A stretch of 64,000 nucleotides of DNA from Pedobacter psychrodurus (GCF_004331735.1 NZ_SJSO01000004.1:138847-202846), one strand, 5' to 3'; positions 46,348 to 56,781 are shown, counted from the first letter of the stretch. Notes: generated from the sequence alone by a model not told the origin. Numbers and translations: made by a program.

Positions 46348-47493
46348 ATGGAAAAAAAACCTTTAGGCCCAGAATTATTCGAAAGATTTATTGCCAATGA
46401 AAGCAATGCTGCAGAGCTTGAACAGTTGTTTAGTTATCTAGGAGATGTTGATCAGCAGGAACTGGAAAATTTAATCCAATCTGAATTTGAGCATCATATT
46501 GATGCTTTTAATGATGCTGATGAAGACCGGTTGGCCCTTATCCATGTTGCATTATCAGCTAAACTGTTCTCAAAACCCGAAAACCGCATTTTAAAATTCG
46601 TAAAATCAAGCAATTTTAGGAAAATGGCCGCTACATTATTGGTGGTGGTTTCCGTTACATTGCTTATTGCTAAGTTTTTGAATAATGGTAATAAGGTTGT
46701 TCCAGGCTCAGCTCAGGCGGTACTCACCTTGAATGGAAAAGAAACAGCATTAGATGGGAGAGTTGCCAAGGTCATTTATCGGAGTGCTGGTGTTACGGTG
46801 AGTACCAAGGCAGACGGAACAATGGTTTTTATGGCCATTAATGCCGATTCTGCTGAAGCTTCGAAATTAAATGTGGTTTCTACTCCTAATGGCGGCGAGT
46901 ATCGGGTTACTTTGAGCGACGGCTCTATGGTAATGTTAAATGCAGGATCGAAACTTAGCTTTCCAACTGATTTCCGCGGATCAGAAAGAAAAGTGTATGT
47001 GGAGGGAGAGGCTTTCTTTAAGGTTGCCAAAAATCCGTTGAAACCATTTATTGTAAATGTGGCCGGCAATGAGATTAAGGTATTGGGTACGCAGTTTAAT
47101 GTGAGTAGCTATCCTGAAGATGAAGGCACACAAGCCACACTGTTAGAGGGAAGTATCCAGTTTTCGAATGCAAACGGCGATCAGGTGGTGTTAAAGCCTA
47201 ATCAGCAGGTTACTGCGCATCATGGTAAGTTAGATCTCCAAGCTGTTTCGGCAGAAGATTTTAATACCTGGACAAAAGGGGAGTTTTTATTTAACGATGT
47301 GCCCTTATCAATTGTGATGCAAAAACTGGCCAGATGGTACAATGTGGAAGTAGATGTGAAATCTATTCCGCAAAAGAACCTGTACCTGAAAATATCCCGA
47401 AAGGCGGATATTGATGAGGTACTTGATGCCATTTCTACAGCCACCGCTTACAGGTTCAAAATCAAAGAGAATAAAATCATGCTTAAAGAATAA
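46348..47493 (+). CDS. FecR-family anti-sigma factor
   Basis: 381 aa from the ATG at 46348; a TTG three codons upstream is less likely. Layout: cytosolic sigma-binding segment (1-90), one transmembrane helix (MAATLLVVVSVTLLIAKFL, about 92-110), the periplasmic FecR domain (VSTPNGGEYRVTLSDGSMVM, RKVYVEGEAFFKVAKNP) and a C-terminal DUF4974 domain (FNDVPLSIVMQKLARWYNVE). It relays ligand occupancy from the STN domain of the neighbouring SusC to the ECF sigma factor. Confidence 0.92.
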   Translation: MEKKPLGPELFERFIANESNAAELEQLFSYLGDVDQQELENLIQSEFEHHIDAFNDADEDRLALIHVALSAKLFSKPENRILKFVKSSNFRKMAATLLVVVSVTLLIAKFLNNGNKVVPGSAQAVLTLNGKETALDGRVAKVIYRSAGVTVSTKADGTMVFMAINADSAEASKLNVVSTPNGGEYRVTLSDGSMVMLNAGSKLSFPTDFRGSERKVYVEGEAFFKVAKNPLKPFIVNVAGNEIKVLGTQFNVSSYPEDEGTQATLLEGSIQFSNANGDQVVLKPNQQVTAHHGKLDLQAVSAEDFNTWTKGEFLFNDVPLSIVMQKLARWYNVEVDVKSIPQKNLYLKISRKADIDEVLDAISTATAYRFKIKENKIMLKE

Positions 47494-47537
47494 GGTTGTT
47501 CCGTCGTCGATCAATTAACCAACCAAACTAAATTTTT

Positions 47538-50500
47538 ATGACAAACCATTACTTTCGCCTCGTCCGATCTGGATGCAGGTATTTACTGAACTGGCCAAGC
47601 GTTTTTTGCCTGATCGTACTCTTATCGATAGAGGCAAAAGCACAAAATAACCAGTATACTTTTACACAAGCGCCCTTAAATACCGTTATCTCGCAGATTT
47701 CTGCAAAAACTAAATACGAATTTGTGTACGATGCGGCACTGGTTAAAAAAGCTAAATCCATTAACTTTACACTAAACACTGCTGATATTAAAACGATTAT
47801 GGATGCGGTGGTTAAAGGACAGGTATTTAGCTACGAAATTAGTAATAACCGTACCATCATCTTAAAAGAAATAAAGGATAATATTGAAGATGAATATATC
47901 CTGCATGGTATGGTAACTGATAGTTTGGGTTCGCCATTGCCCGGTGCATCGGTTAAGATCAAAAATACCAATAAATATGTGCTTACAGATGGTAACGGCC
48001 ATTTTAATCTTAACTTGAGCGATCAATATAATACGTTAGAAGTCAATTATGTAGGCTATCTTTCTGCTACGCAACGGTTTGATCGGAGTGCGACTTTAAA
48101 GGTGGTAACCGTTAGGTTAAGTGCCAATGCATCTTTACTGGCAGAGGTTGTGGTAAATGGTTTTCAGTCGATCAGTAAAGAACGTTCTACAGCTTCGGCA
48201 TCAATTATAAATGGGAAGGTACTAAACGAAAATATCAATGTTGATATATTAAGTGCATTAGAAGGGCGTGTAGCTGGTTTAGCTTATGTGAAAAATCCTT
48301 TTGGTGCATCAGCTGATCAACCTGTTTTACGTGGTCAGGGAACTTTTTCTGTTATTAATGTTGGCTCAGCTCCTTTAGTGGTAATAGATGGATTGCCTAC
48401 AGAAACTGCGCTGGAAGATATTAATCCTTATGACATTGAATCTGTAACAGTTTTGAAAGACGCAGCAGCCTCTTCAATATATGGATCTAGATCTGCAAAC
48501 GGTGTTATTGTCTTAACAACAAAGAAAGCAAATAGCCCAGTAAAAATATCCTTAAATACTGATTTTTTTATTGATACCAAACCAAACTTTAGCTCCATGC
48601 ATTATGCATCTACAGCTGATATTATTGACTTGGAGACTGATGTTTATAATAAAGAACGTGCTCGTTATACAAGTACAGAATCAATGTTTGCTTATTATGG
48701 AAATGTAGCGAATGGGACAATTCGCTATTACACTCCCCTTTATCAGTTATATCGGGATAGAGATGCTGGGAAAATAACAAATGATCAAGTTAATCAACAG
48801 ATCAACAACTGGAAAAGCGGTGATTATTTGGAGCAGTATAGAAACAACGTTTGGCAGAATGCTTTTCGTCAACGTTATAATGTTTCTATAAGTTCGGCAA
48901 GTGCCAAATCGAACACATTTACCTCAATAAATTATGATAACTCTGCTCAAAGAACCATTCATAATAAGGATCAGAAATTAAATATTTACTTCAAAAACAC
49001 GTATGATATTAAAAAATGGTTAACTACCAGTATAGGTTTTAATGGAACATATTCTACCGGAACAAGTACTGACGGCTCTTATGATTCCTATACGTTACAA
49101 CCGAGATATGCCTCGATTGTAAATCCGGATGGTAGCCTGGTATATTCCGATTATGTTAATATACAGGATGGAATTACAGGAAGTGGAGCGATTAACGGTG
49201 CAGTAGTGGCTAGTCTTAAAAACAATTCGCAATATAAATCTTATCGCTTTAATATCTTAGAATCGCTAAATGAAGGGCAAGTAGAATCCCGAGATATTTC
49301 TTTAAGGGCTTTTGCCAACGTTCAGGCAAAAATTATGGATGGCTTAAATTTTTCTTCACAGTTTCAGTATGAAAATACAACTGAAAAGTCTGAGGAATAC
49401 TATGCTGTTGATTCTTACAAAATGCGCTATGCATATAATGTATTAACAGGATATACACCATCAACCAATGCTTATACGTTTGGACTTCCGGTAGGTGGAA
49501 GATTTAGACAAGTTATGGGACAAAGAAATACTTATACACTCAGAAACCAATTAAGTTTTGATAGGAGTTTAGGAACAAAGCATTCGATAACAGCAATTGC
49601 TGGAATAGAAATGAGGCAAACTTTTTCGCCAAGAGGGATGGAAGATATTAGATATGGTTATGATCCAGTTACTTTAACTTCAACGATTATAAATAATGCC
49701 ACATTGAGTCAAACTGGCGTTCCTAGCTATATCTATGGTGGAAATAAAACATTGGGTGTTGTAGGACGTACCCAATTCGAAACTAAGCATCGCTTTCTAT
49801 CTACATATGCTAATGCAGGTTACACCTTTTTAAACCGATACAATGTAAATGGAAGTATAAGAGTTGATCAAGCCGATCTATTTGGTGTTGATCCGAAATA
49901 CAAAAACAGACCATTGTGGTCAGCTGGATTAGGATGGAACATTAGTAATGAAGAATTTATACAAAATGAGAAATGGATCAATTTATTAAAGTTACGTGCT
50001 ACTTATGGCGTAAATGGAAATATTGATCAAAATGGAAGCCCATTTCTAACCGCTAGAAGAAGAAATGACAATTTATTCCCTTCGCTTCAGTATGTAGATA
50101 TTGTTGCACTTCCTAATCCAAAATTAAGATGGGAAAAAACGGAGACCTATAACGCAGGATTAGACTATGCTTTATTTTCAAATCGATTAAGAGGAAGTGT
50201 TGATCTTTATAATAAGAAAAGTACAGATTTACTCGTAAATACAGAATTGGATCCCACAGTGGGTACCGCATCAAGGGTAATTAATAATGGAGCTTTAAGA
50301 AATAGAGGTGTTGAATTTACTTTGGGAGGTGATTGGTTAAAATCAGGAAGCTTAACCTTAAGTTCTCAATTTGTAATTGGCTTTAACAAAAACAGCATAA
50401 GTAAGGTTAATAATGCACTTTCTTCAGCTTATAGTTATGTAGGCTCACCACGAGATTATTATATTGAAGGTTCTGCATACAATACACTTTATGCCTACCG

Positions 50501-51146
50501 ATATGGTGGCATGATAAATGGCTATCCATATTTTTTAGATGAGAATGGGAAAGCAAGTATTGATTTTGATGCAAGTGGGCAGCCCATTGTATCGAGTATC
50601 AAAACAATAAACAATTTTGCAGGCTTGGTAAACATGGGCAGTTTAACACCCACTTATACCGGATCTTTCTCTCAGCGTATTTCTTATAAAAACTTCGAAC
50701 TGGGTGCACTATTGGTGTTTTCTGGAGGTAACGTCATCAGAAAAGATGTCACGAGCCTGAGTTCGTATGAGGTAACTGATGAAAATATTACTCAGCGTTT
50801 TAAGAATGGAAATGTACCCGATGTACCACGATTATTGGTTGATTATCCTGAAACATTGATTAACAGCGCATCAACCATTTCTACCATGTGGCAATTTGCG
50901 GATGTAAATGTAGTTAAAGGCGATTATATTAAACTTAGAAGCCTGTCTCTTTCCTATAGTTTACCAAAACAACTCATTAATAAATTTAAACTTCCTTCCG
51001 CAAAATTCACGGCTCAGGTAAATAACCTTTGGTATGCCAGTGCAGCCGGCGACGATATCGATCCTGAAGCATATTCTGTAAATTCTGGTACCAGAACACT
51101 TCAAAATCCTAAATCTTTTGTATTTGGCTTAAACCTAACCTTCTAA
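47538..51146 (+). CDS. SusC/RagA-family TonB-dependent receptor with STN domain
   Basis: 1202 aa outer-membrane transporter. N-terminus to C-terminus: signal sequence, an STN signalling domain (about 33-112, YTFTQAPLNTVISQISAKTK), a carboxypeptidase-D-like repeat (about 120-205), the plug (VNGFQSISKERSTASASIIN, LEDINPYDIESVTVLKDAAA) and a long beta barrel ending FVFGLNLTF. The STN domain matches the adjacent sigma/FecR pair. The barrel-coding stretch from about 48.3 to 50.7 kb is visibly more AT-rich than its flanks, hinting at exchange of the specificity region. Imported ligand unknown. Confidence 0.94.
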   Translation: MTNHYFRLVRSGCRYLLNWPSVFCLIVLLSIEAKAQNNQYTFTQAPLNTVISQISAKTKYEFVYDAALVKKAKSINFTLNTADIKTIMDAVVKGQVFSYEISNNRTIILKEIKDNIEDEYILHGMVTDSLGSPLPGASVKIKNTNKYVLTDGNGHFNLNLSDQYNTLEVNYVGYLSATQRFDRSATLKVVTVRLSANASLLAEVVVNGFQSISKERSTASASIINGKVLNENINVDILSALEGRVAGLAYVKNPFGASADQPVLRGQGTFSVINVGSAPLVVIDGLPTETALEDINPYDIESVTVLKDAAASSIYGSRSANGVIVLTTKKANSPVKISLNTDFFIDTKPNFSSMHYASTADIIDLETDVYNKERARYTSTESMFAYYGNVANGTIRYYTPLYQLYRDRDAGKITNDQVNQQINNWKSGDYLEQYRNNVWQNAFRQRYNVSISSASAKSNTFTSINYDNSAQRTIHNKDQKLNIYFKNTYDIKKWLTTSIGFNGTYSTGTSTDGSYDSYTLQPRYASIVNPDGSLVYSDYVNIQDGITGSGAINGAVVASLKNNSQYKSYRFNILESLNEGQVESRDISLRAFANVQAKIMDGLNFSSQFQYENTTEKSEEYYAVDSYKMRYAYNVLTGYTPSTNAYTFGLPVGGRFRQVMGQRNTYTLRNQLSFDRSLGTKHSITAIAGIEMRQTFSPRGMEDIRYGYDPVTLTSTIINNATLSQTGVPSYIYGGNKTLGVVGRTQFETKHRFLSTYANAGYTFLNRYNVNGSIRVDQADLFGVDPKYKNRPLWSAGLGWNISNEEFIQNEKWINLLKLRATYGVNGNIDQNGSPFLTARRRNDNLFPSLQYVDIVALPNPKLRWEKTETYNAGLDYALFSNRLRGSVDLYNKKSTDLLVNTELDPTVGTASRVINNGALRNRGVEFTLGGDWLKSGSLTLSSQFVIGFNKNSISKVNNALSSAYSYVGSPRDYYIEGSAYNTLYAYRYGGMINGYPYFLDENGKASIDFDASGQPIVSSIKTINNFAGLVNMGSLTPTYTGSFSQRISYKNFELGALLVFSGGNVIRKDVTSLSSYEVTDENITQRFKNGNVPDVPRLLVDYPETLINSASTISTMWQFADVNVVKGDYIKLRSLSLSYSLPKQLINKFKLPSAKFTAQVNNLWYASAAGDDIDPEAYSVNSGTRTLQNPKSFVFGLNLTF

Positions 51147-51150
51147 CAAT

Positions 51151-52581
51151 ATGAAAAGAAATATAGTTTTTATCGCATGTATAGCAATTCTTTTAACAAT
51201 GGCTGGATGCAAAAAATATACCGACCTCACTCCTAAAGGATCTTTAGTTGTAGAAACCGCCAACGATTACTATGAACTGGTTTCTTATCCAAACAGGGCA
51301 TATATCATTACCAACTTTCAGTACCTGGTTGATGACATGTGGATTAAAGAATCGAACTTTATTGGAGTAACCCCAAATATTAATACTGTACATTTTAGTT
51401 TCAACGTAAGTATTGACCGCGTTTCGATGATTACAATTTCTAATTTTTACGAACGTGCTTATTTGTACATTAACCGTTGGAACACCATTATTTCATTAGT
51501 TGATGGCAGTAAAGGGGATGATAATTTAAAAGCGCTGGCTAAGGCAGAAGCTAAGGTTTTAAGAGCCTTTGATCATTTCCTTTTGATAAATGTGTATGCC
51601 AAGGCCTATAATGCAGCTACAGCAGCTACAGATGGCGGAATCTGCATTATGGATAAATATGATCTGGAGGCACAGCCTGTAAAATCGACTGTGGCCCAGG
51701 TGTACGATTTTATCCAAAAAGATTTGGATGAGGCACTTCCACACTTACAGGCACAGCCAGCTGATCCTTACCATCCGTCATTAGCTTTTGCTTGGGCTTT
51801 AAAAGCAAAGGTACATTTGTTTAAAAAGGAAATAACACAGGCTAAACAAGCTTGCGAAAAATCCCTTTCCTATAATAACAAGATCTTTGACTTAGTAAAT
51901 TATACCACTGTTCAGGGTGGGCCAAACGTACTTCCCATTATTGCACCCAATAACCCAGAGGTATTAAGTTACATGTATGTACAGGGCTATAACGAAACTA
52001 ATTTTGGCTATACTTGGCTCATTAGCCCAGAATTAAGAGAATTGTTCGGTAACAACGATGCCCGTTTTAACATGTTCTTTAATACCACCAGTGCGAGCTT
52101 TTTGGATATTGGCTCTAATGCGGCTTACTATAATGTTCCCTATACCAAGTTTTTCTATCCTACCGTGGGTTTAAAAACAACAGAGGTATACTTAATGCAG
52201 GCTGAGTGTTTGGCCAGGGAAGGTGATTTAGCAGGTGCAATGGCTGTAGTAAACAAACTTCGCGAGAAACGCATCATTTCGGGTACAATCACACTTCAGA
52301 TTCCGGCAACCAAAAAGGAAACCATGGATATTATCATCAATGAACGCAGAAAAGAATTATTCCTTGGTTTTAACAGGTTTATGGATCTAAAACGGTTAAA
52401 CACTGAGCCGGAATACGCAAAAACAGTAGTGCGTAAATATCCGATTGTAAACAAAACCGTTCCACAGCAAACCTATACGCTATTGCCAACTTCGAGGTTG
52501 TATATCATCCCGTTTCCGCTTAATGTACTTAAGAAAAATCCTAACCTTACTTTAAATACCGACGAAAAGCTACCGTTTTAA
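51151..52581 (+). CDS. SusD/RagB-family outer-membrane lipoprotein
   Basis: 476 aa. Lipoprotein signal NIVFIACIAILLTMAGC with KKYTDLTPKGSLVVET after the Cys, the usual SusD start. TPR-like helices (LAKAEAKVLRAFDHFLLINV, AYAKAYNAATA), and the C-terminal motif INERRKELFLGFNRFMDLKR are diagnostic. It caps the SusC receptor and captures ligand. Four bases separate it from susC. Confidence 0.94.
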   Translation: MKRNIVFIACIAILLTMAGCKKYTDLTPKGSLVVETANDYYELVSYPNRAYIITNFQYLVDDMWIKESNFIGVTPNINTVHFSFNVSIDRVSMITISNFYERAYLYINRWNTIISLVDGSKGDDNLKALAKAEAKVLRAFDHFLLINVYAKAYNAATAATDGGICIMDKYDLEAQPVKSTVAQVYDFIQKDLDEALPHLQAQPADPYHPSLAFAWALKAKVHLFKKEITQAKQACEKSLSYNNKIFDLVNYTTVQGGPNVLPIIAPNNPEVLSYMYVQGYNETNFGYTWLISPELRELFGNNDARFNMFFNTTSASFLDIGSNAAYYNVPYTKFFYPTVGLKTTEVYLMQAECLAREGDLAGAMAVVNKLREKRIISGTITLQIPATKKETMDIIINERRKELFLGFNRFMDLKRLNTEPEYAKTVVRKYPIVNKTVPQQTYTLLPTSRLYIIPFPLNVLKKNPNLTLNTDEKLPF

Positions 52582-52582
52582 C

Positions 52583-55033
52583 ATGAATATTAAACATTTT
52601 ATATTTCCAGTTGCGCTCCTCTTCTCTTTAACTGCTTTCGGACAAAAAACGCCGATAGTAAAAGCCGATAGTACAGCTAAGAAGGGACCAGTTGATTATC
52701 AAAAGATCATTCCCACGAATGCAATTGGTCAGAATGGACTCTTTAACCTCAGGCAGGTAGATCAGAAATGGTTTTTCGAAATACCTGACAGTTTACTTGG
52801 GCGTTACCTACTTGCGGTTACGCGTTATGTAACCACACCACAAGGATTTGGGAGCTTTGGTGGTGAAAAGGTGAACGAACAAACCCTCTATTTTCAAAAA
52901 GGAAATAACAACAACCTCTTTTTAAAAGGGGTTGTTTATCGCCAGGAAACTAAAAATGCTTCAGAAGCCATTTATCAGGCCGTAATGCAATCGCAGGAAA
53001 ACCCGATTATTGCCAGTTTCGATATTAAAGCACGTAACCCTATTACTGGAAACTATGTAATTGAGGTAACCGATTTCTTTAAAAAAGATGTTCCGGTAGT
53101 TTCCATTGCATCGGAAGAAAAAAGCGAAAAAAAACTGGGCAGCCTGGCTGATGATCGTTCATTCATCGAAAGAATAAACTGTTACCCGCTAAATGTAGAG
53201 GTTAAAACAACCAAAACGTATTCGAGTTCTGGTTTAGGGATTCCGGCAGGAGCTTTAACTGGCGCAATAACTTTGAGACTAAATACCTCATTGCTCTTAT
53301 TGCCAAAAGTGCCTATGAGAAAACGTATTGCAGATGAAAGAGTAGGGTACTTTAATAATAAGTATATCTTATTTGATGAAGGTCAGCAAAGAACGCAAAC
53401 CAAATATTTGGTACAACGTTACCGTTTAGAGCCTAAAAAAGAAGATTTAGCGAAATACAAAAGAGGGATATTGGTTGAGCCGAAAAAACAGATCGTGTAT
53501 TATATCGACCCGGCAACTCCAAAAAAATGGCGTCCATATCTTATTCAGGGAATAAATGATTGGCAAAAAGCCTTTGAGCAGGCAGGTTTCAAAAATGCAA
53601 TCATTGGTAAAGAATGGCCAGAAGCAGATACCACCATGAGTCTTGAAGATGCCCGTTTCTCGGTGATCAGATATTACGCCTCTGAAACACCAAATGCTTA
53701 TGGTCCCCGCATCAGCGATCCGCGAAGTGGCGAAATTATGGAAAGCCATGTAGGCTGGTACCATAATGTAATGAAACTAGTGCATGATTGGTATATGGTG
53801 CAAGCCGGTCCGCTCGACCCAAGGGCAAGAAAAATGCAATTTGATGATGAATTAATGGGGCAGCTAATCCGTTTTGTTTCTTCACATGAACTGGGTCATA
53901 CACTTGGTTTAAAGCATAATATGGGAGCAAGCAGCCAAACACCAGTTGAGAAGTTAAGGGATAAAGCCTGGGTAGAGAAAAACGGACACACCATTTCAAT
54001 TATGGATTATGCGCGTTTTAATTATGTGGCCCAACCAGAAGATCATATTTCTCCAAAAGGAATTTATGCACGGATTGGTGCTTACGACGAATGGGCCATT
54101 AACTGGGGGTACCGTTATTTCGATGGGCAAAAGGATGAATATGCAGAAGAAAAGATTTTAAATAAAATGACTACTGATACCTTGACCAAAAACCCACGTT
54201 TGTGGTTTGGCGGCGAAGGCAAAGATGAAGATCCAAGAAGCCAGGCAGAAGATTTAGGAGACGATGCCATTATAGCCAGCGATTATGGAATTAAAAACCT
54301 GAAGAGGGTAGTAGCCAACCTTGTTACATGGACAAACGAACCTGGCGACCAATATGATAATCTGTCGCAATTGCATAAAGCTGTAGTTAGGCAATATGGC
54401 AGATACCTTTACCATGTAATGAAAAATATCGGCAACAGATATGTTACTAAACGCAGTGTAGAGGAAAAAGGAGTAGTTTATGCCGAAATTCCTAAGCAAA
54501 AGGTTAAAAGTGTGGTTGGTTACGTAGGCCGTCAGCTTTTTGATGCGCCGTTATGGATTTATCCTAAAGAAATTTCGCAGTATATAGATGTAAAACCAAT
54601 GGACGAAATTTCTGATCAGCAAACGCAGATTTTAAATATGTTTTTAAGTCCGGGTCTGCTGTTTAACCTGAGTCAGAAAGCTTTAAATTCTGCTGATCCA
54701 TATCCTGTGAGTGAGTTCTTAAACGATGTTTTACCTACTGTATGGAAGAAACCCTCGCTTGATCCCTTAAAAGACGCTTACCTAAGAAGTTTACAACGTT
54801 CTTACCTGGAGAAAGTAGGGATGTTAATTAATCCGAAAGATATGGCAGATGGCAAAGCAATGAACAGCGCTCAACGCAGTGATGTGAGACTGGAAGCCAT
54901 TACGCACATACAGGCGATCAGAAAAAAAGTTGAAGAAATTCTTCCCCAAACCAGCGGTATCAATGCAATGCACTTAAAAGATATCAGAACAGAAATTGAT
55001 AAGATCCTTAAAAAAACAACCTTAAATCCGTAA
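52583..55033 (+). CDS. Zinc-dependent metalloprotease, DUF5117/DUF5118 type
   Basis: 816 aa. Signal peptide (KHFIFPVALLFSLTAFGQ), a DUF5118/DUF5117-like N-terminal region (QKWFFEIPDSLLGRYLLAVT, VVSIASEEKSEKKLGSLADD), then a metzincin-type catalytic domain with HELGHTLGLKHN at 435-446 (His435, Glu436, His439, His445). The C-terminal half is helical. Predicted periplasmic or surface peptidase. It follows susD by a single base and is part of the same operon, so the SusCD pair may handle peptides or protein-bound ligands rather than sugars. Related proteins occur in many Bacteroidota, but substrates are largely unknown. Confidence 0.88.
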   Translation: MNIKHFIFPVALLFSLTAFGQKTPIVKADSTAKKGPVDYQKIIPTNAIGQNGLFNLRQVDQKWFFEIPDSLLGRYLLAVTRYVTTPQGFGSFGGEKVNEQTLYFQKGNNNNLFLKGVVYRQETKNASEAIYQAVMQSQENPIIASFDIKARNPITGNYVIEVTDFFKKDVPVVSIASEEKSEKKLGSLADDRSFIERINCYPLNVEVKTTKTYSSSGLGIPAGALTGAITLRLNTSLLLLPKVPMRKRIADERVGYFNNKYILFDEGQQRTQTKYLVQRYRLEPKKEDLAKYKRGILVEPKKQIVYYIDPATPKKWRPYLIQGINDWQKAFEQAGFKNAIIGKEWPEADTTMSLEDARFSVIRYYASETPNAYGPRISDPRSGEIMESHVGWYHNVMKLVHDWYMVQAGPLDPRARKMQFDDELMGQLIRFVSSHELGHTLGLKHNMGASSQTPVEKLRDKAWVEKNGHTISIMDYARFNYVAQPEDHISPKGIYARIGAYDEWAINWGYRYFDGQKDEYAEEKILNKMTTDTLTKNPRLWFGGEGKDEDPRSQAEDLGDDAIIASDYGIKNLKRVVANLVTWTNEPGDQYDNLSQLHKAVVRQYGRYLYHVMKNIGNRYVTKRSVEEKGVVYAEIPKQKVKSVVGYVGRQLFDAPLWIYPKEISQYIDVKPMDEISDQQTQILNMFLSPGLLFNLSQKALNSADPYPVSEFLNDVLPTVWKKPSLDPLKDAYLRSLQRSYLEKVGMLINPKDMADGKAMNSAQRSDVRLEAITHIQAIRKKVEEILPQTSGINAMHLKDIRTEIDKILKKTTLNP

Positions 55034-55036
55034 ACA

Positions 55037-55573
55037 ATGAAGAATTATATATTGACCGCCCTATTGGCTTTAAGCATCTTAAGTTTTAATTTAAGTGCCC
55101 AGGTAAAAACATCACTACAAGAAGTAGGTACACAAGAACTAGCAGAGAAAAGAGAAGCATTAAAAGAAGCCATTATCTTGAATTATTTAGGGGTGAAAAA
55201 TAGCCTGGTTAAATCTGATTCGGTTCAGGCTATAAAGTATGCTACTGCATTTGCGTCGTTAATGGACCAGTTTAAGTTTAAAAAACTTTCATTAGCGCAG
55301 ATGAATGAAGCAACTACAACGAGGGAAGAAATCAAAAAAAATGCTTTAGCAATTGCTGCTACCAGTTCGATCAATATTCAACGTAAAGAAATGGACAAAT
55401 TATCTGTTAACATGTGGTCGATTATTGAAAGGTTTAAACCAGAAAAAACTACACTTTACAAACAGGTATGCCCAATGACGGGAACTACGTGGATCAGTAA
55501 CGATAAAGCGATCGAGAATCCATATTATCCTAAAAATATGCTTACCTGTGGCGAAGTTAAAGCCAGTATTTAA
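55037..55573 (+). CDS. DUF3347 secreted protein
   Basis: 178 aa. Signal peptide KNYILTALLALSILSFNLSAQ. DUF3347 hallmarks: helical KREALKEAIILNYLGVKNSL and the C-terminal KQVCPMTGTTWISNDKAI, NPYYPKNMLTCGEV, with two conserved Cys. Known DUF3347 domains are often found near metal (Cu/Ag) efflux proteins, so metal binding is plausible but not shown. It lies three bases behind the metalloprotease and ends the operon, followed by a terminator. Confidence 0.85.
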   Translation: MKNYILTALLALSILSFNLSAQVKTSLQEVGTQELAEKREALKEAIILNYLGVKNSLVKSDSVQAIKYATAFASLMDQFKFKKLSLAQMNEATTTREEIKKNALAIAATSSINIQRKEMDKLSVNMWSIIERFKPEKTTLYKQVCPMTGTTWISNDKAIENPYYPKNMLTCGEVKASI

Positions 55574-55616
55574 AATGGACACAACACACATGAATAAATA
55601 GTTATAGTTAATGAAT

Positions 55617-55649
55617 AAAAAGCGGTTATCTGGATGGAAACCGCTTTTT
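55617..55649 (+). terminator. Operon terminator after DUF3347
   Basis: Perfect 11-pair stem AAAAAGCGGTT / AACCGCTTTTT with an 11-base loop, ending in a T-run, 44 bases after the DUF3347 stop. It closes the sigma-FecR-SusC-SusD-protease-DUF3347 unit. Confidence 0.85.
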
Positions 55650-55767
55650 GTGTTTAACATCAAATTATAGAAGCATTAACGATAAAAATTTATCGAATTT
55701 TTAATTTGTATCAGAAAAAATCATACTTTAAACTTGTAATCGTTTAAGTAACCTCTGATTTTAATTT

Positions 55768-56565
55768 ATGAAAAAACTGATCCCACTTCTGGTCATAACC
55801 ATGTTTTTTGCTTGTATAAGTAAGGAGAAACCACAACAAAAAGCAAATGATAGTTTGGCTGTTGTTAATCAGGTTGTTAAGTCTAAAAAGGTGCTCGTTT
55901 TGAATAAAGACTCCCTTAACCAGGCTGATGCCACCTTATTAGTGAAAGCGGTTTATGATACTGTTTCCAACATGCCACAAACCGATAGCAAGGAAGACAC
56001 CATAACCAGAGATGATGCCACATTAAAATATATGGAAGACCGCTCGGGGAAATATTATGTGTATGTGGTAGAAAATCGTGGGCCAATGTACGGTGTATCT
56101 ATAGGCTGGTGTGATATTTTCATCTTTAAAAGGACAAGTGATAACTGGATATTGAATGATTTTCGTTTGCAGGCAGGTGGTGGGGGAATGTATGGTAATC
56201 CAGGTTCGTTTGAAAAACTGATTAAGATTGGTGATGAAAGTTTAGGCTTGGTAATTTCTGGCGGCCAAACACATATGGGCAGCAATTTTAATGTTACCGT
56301 AGTCGAACTGAGCGAAGGAAAGCTAAGGACAAGTTTTGGCCTTTCTACTTATCACGATTACGGAGAGGGTGCTGGCGATGATAATAAAATAACAGTATGC
56401 GATGAGAATAAATATCATTTTAAAACAGAAGCAAATAAGAAACACTACAACCTTGTAATTGAAAGGTACAATTGTGTTAATGATGGTTCTGTAAAGGTAG
56501 ATAGTGTATCTATTCCTTATCAAAACGGATACAAAATACCCGAAAGTTTTTTGTTTGAAGTATAG
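55768..56565 (+). CDS. Lipoprotein of unknown function
   Basis: 265 aa. Lipoprotein signal KKLIPLLVITMFFAC with Cys at 16. The mature part has YYVYVVENRGPMYGVSIGWC, DIFIFKRTSDNWILNDFRLQ, a glycine-rich AGGGGMYGNPGSFE and VISGGQTHMGSNFNVTVVEL. I recognise no family; beta-strand content is high, consistent with a secreted binding or scaffold protein. It lies 118 bases past the operon terminator, so it is probably independent. Confidence 0.7.
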   Translation: MKKLIPLLVITMFFACISKEKPQQKANDSLAVVNQVVKSKKVLVLNKDSLNQADATLLVKAVYDTVSNMPQTDSKEDTITRDDATLKYMEDRSGKYYVYVVENRGPMYGVSIGWCDIFIFKRTSDNWILNDFRLQAGGGGMYGNPGSFEKLIKIGDESLGLVISGGQTHMGSNFNVTVVELSEGKLRTSFGLSTYHDYGEGAGDDNKITVCDENKYHFKTEANKKHYNLVIERYNCVNDGSVKVDSVSIPYQNGYKIPESFLFEV

Positions 56566-56773
56566 CCATCCGAACGTATAAAGAAATAGCAAATTAATAG
56601 CTTGTGTAATCTATTTGTTAATCCAATCGTAGTTGCTGATCTCTTTTTTTCTTTAATAGGTTTCCTCTTAGTTTTCTGAAATTATAAATAAAGCCCATAA
56701 ATACTAACCCTTTAAAAAAAGAGGTGCTTGTACAATTTTATACTAAATTTGCATTTTTTCGTAAATGATCGAA

Positions 56774-56781
56774 TACCTTTG
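56774..56781 (+). promoter_or_regulatory. Putative -7 box in the 56.6-57.2 kb gap
   Basis: TACCTTTG matches TAnnTTTG. The nearest open frame downstream is the 57-codon ORF at 56824; the next larger gene starts at 57227. Confidence 0.35.
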
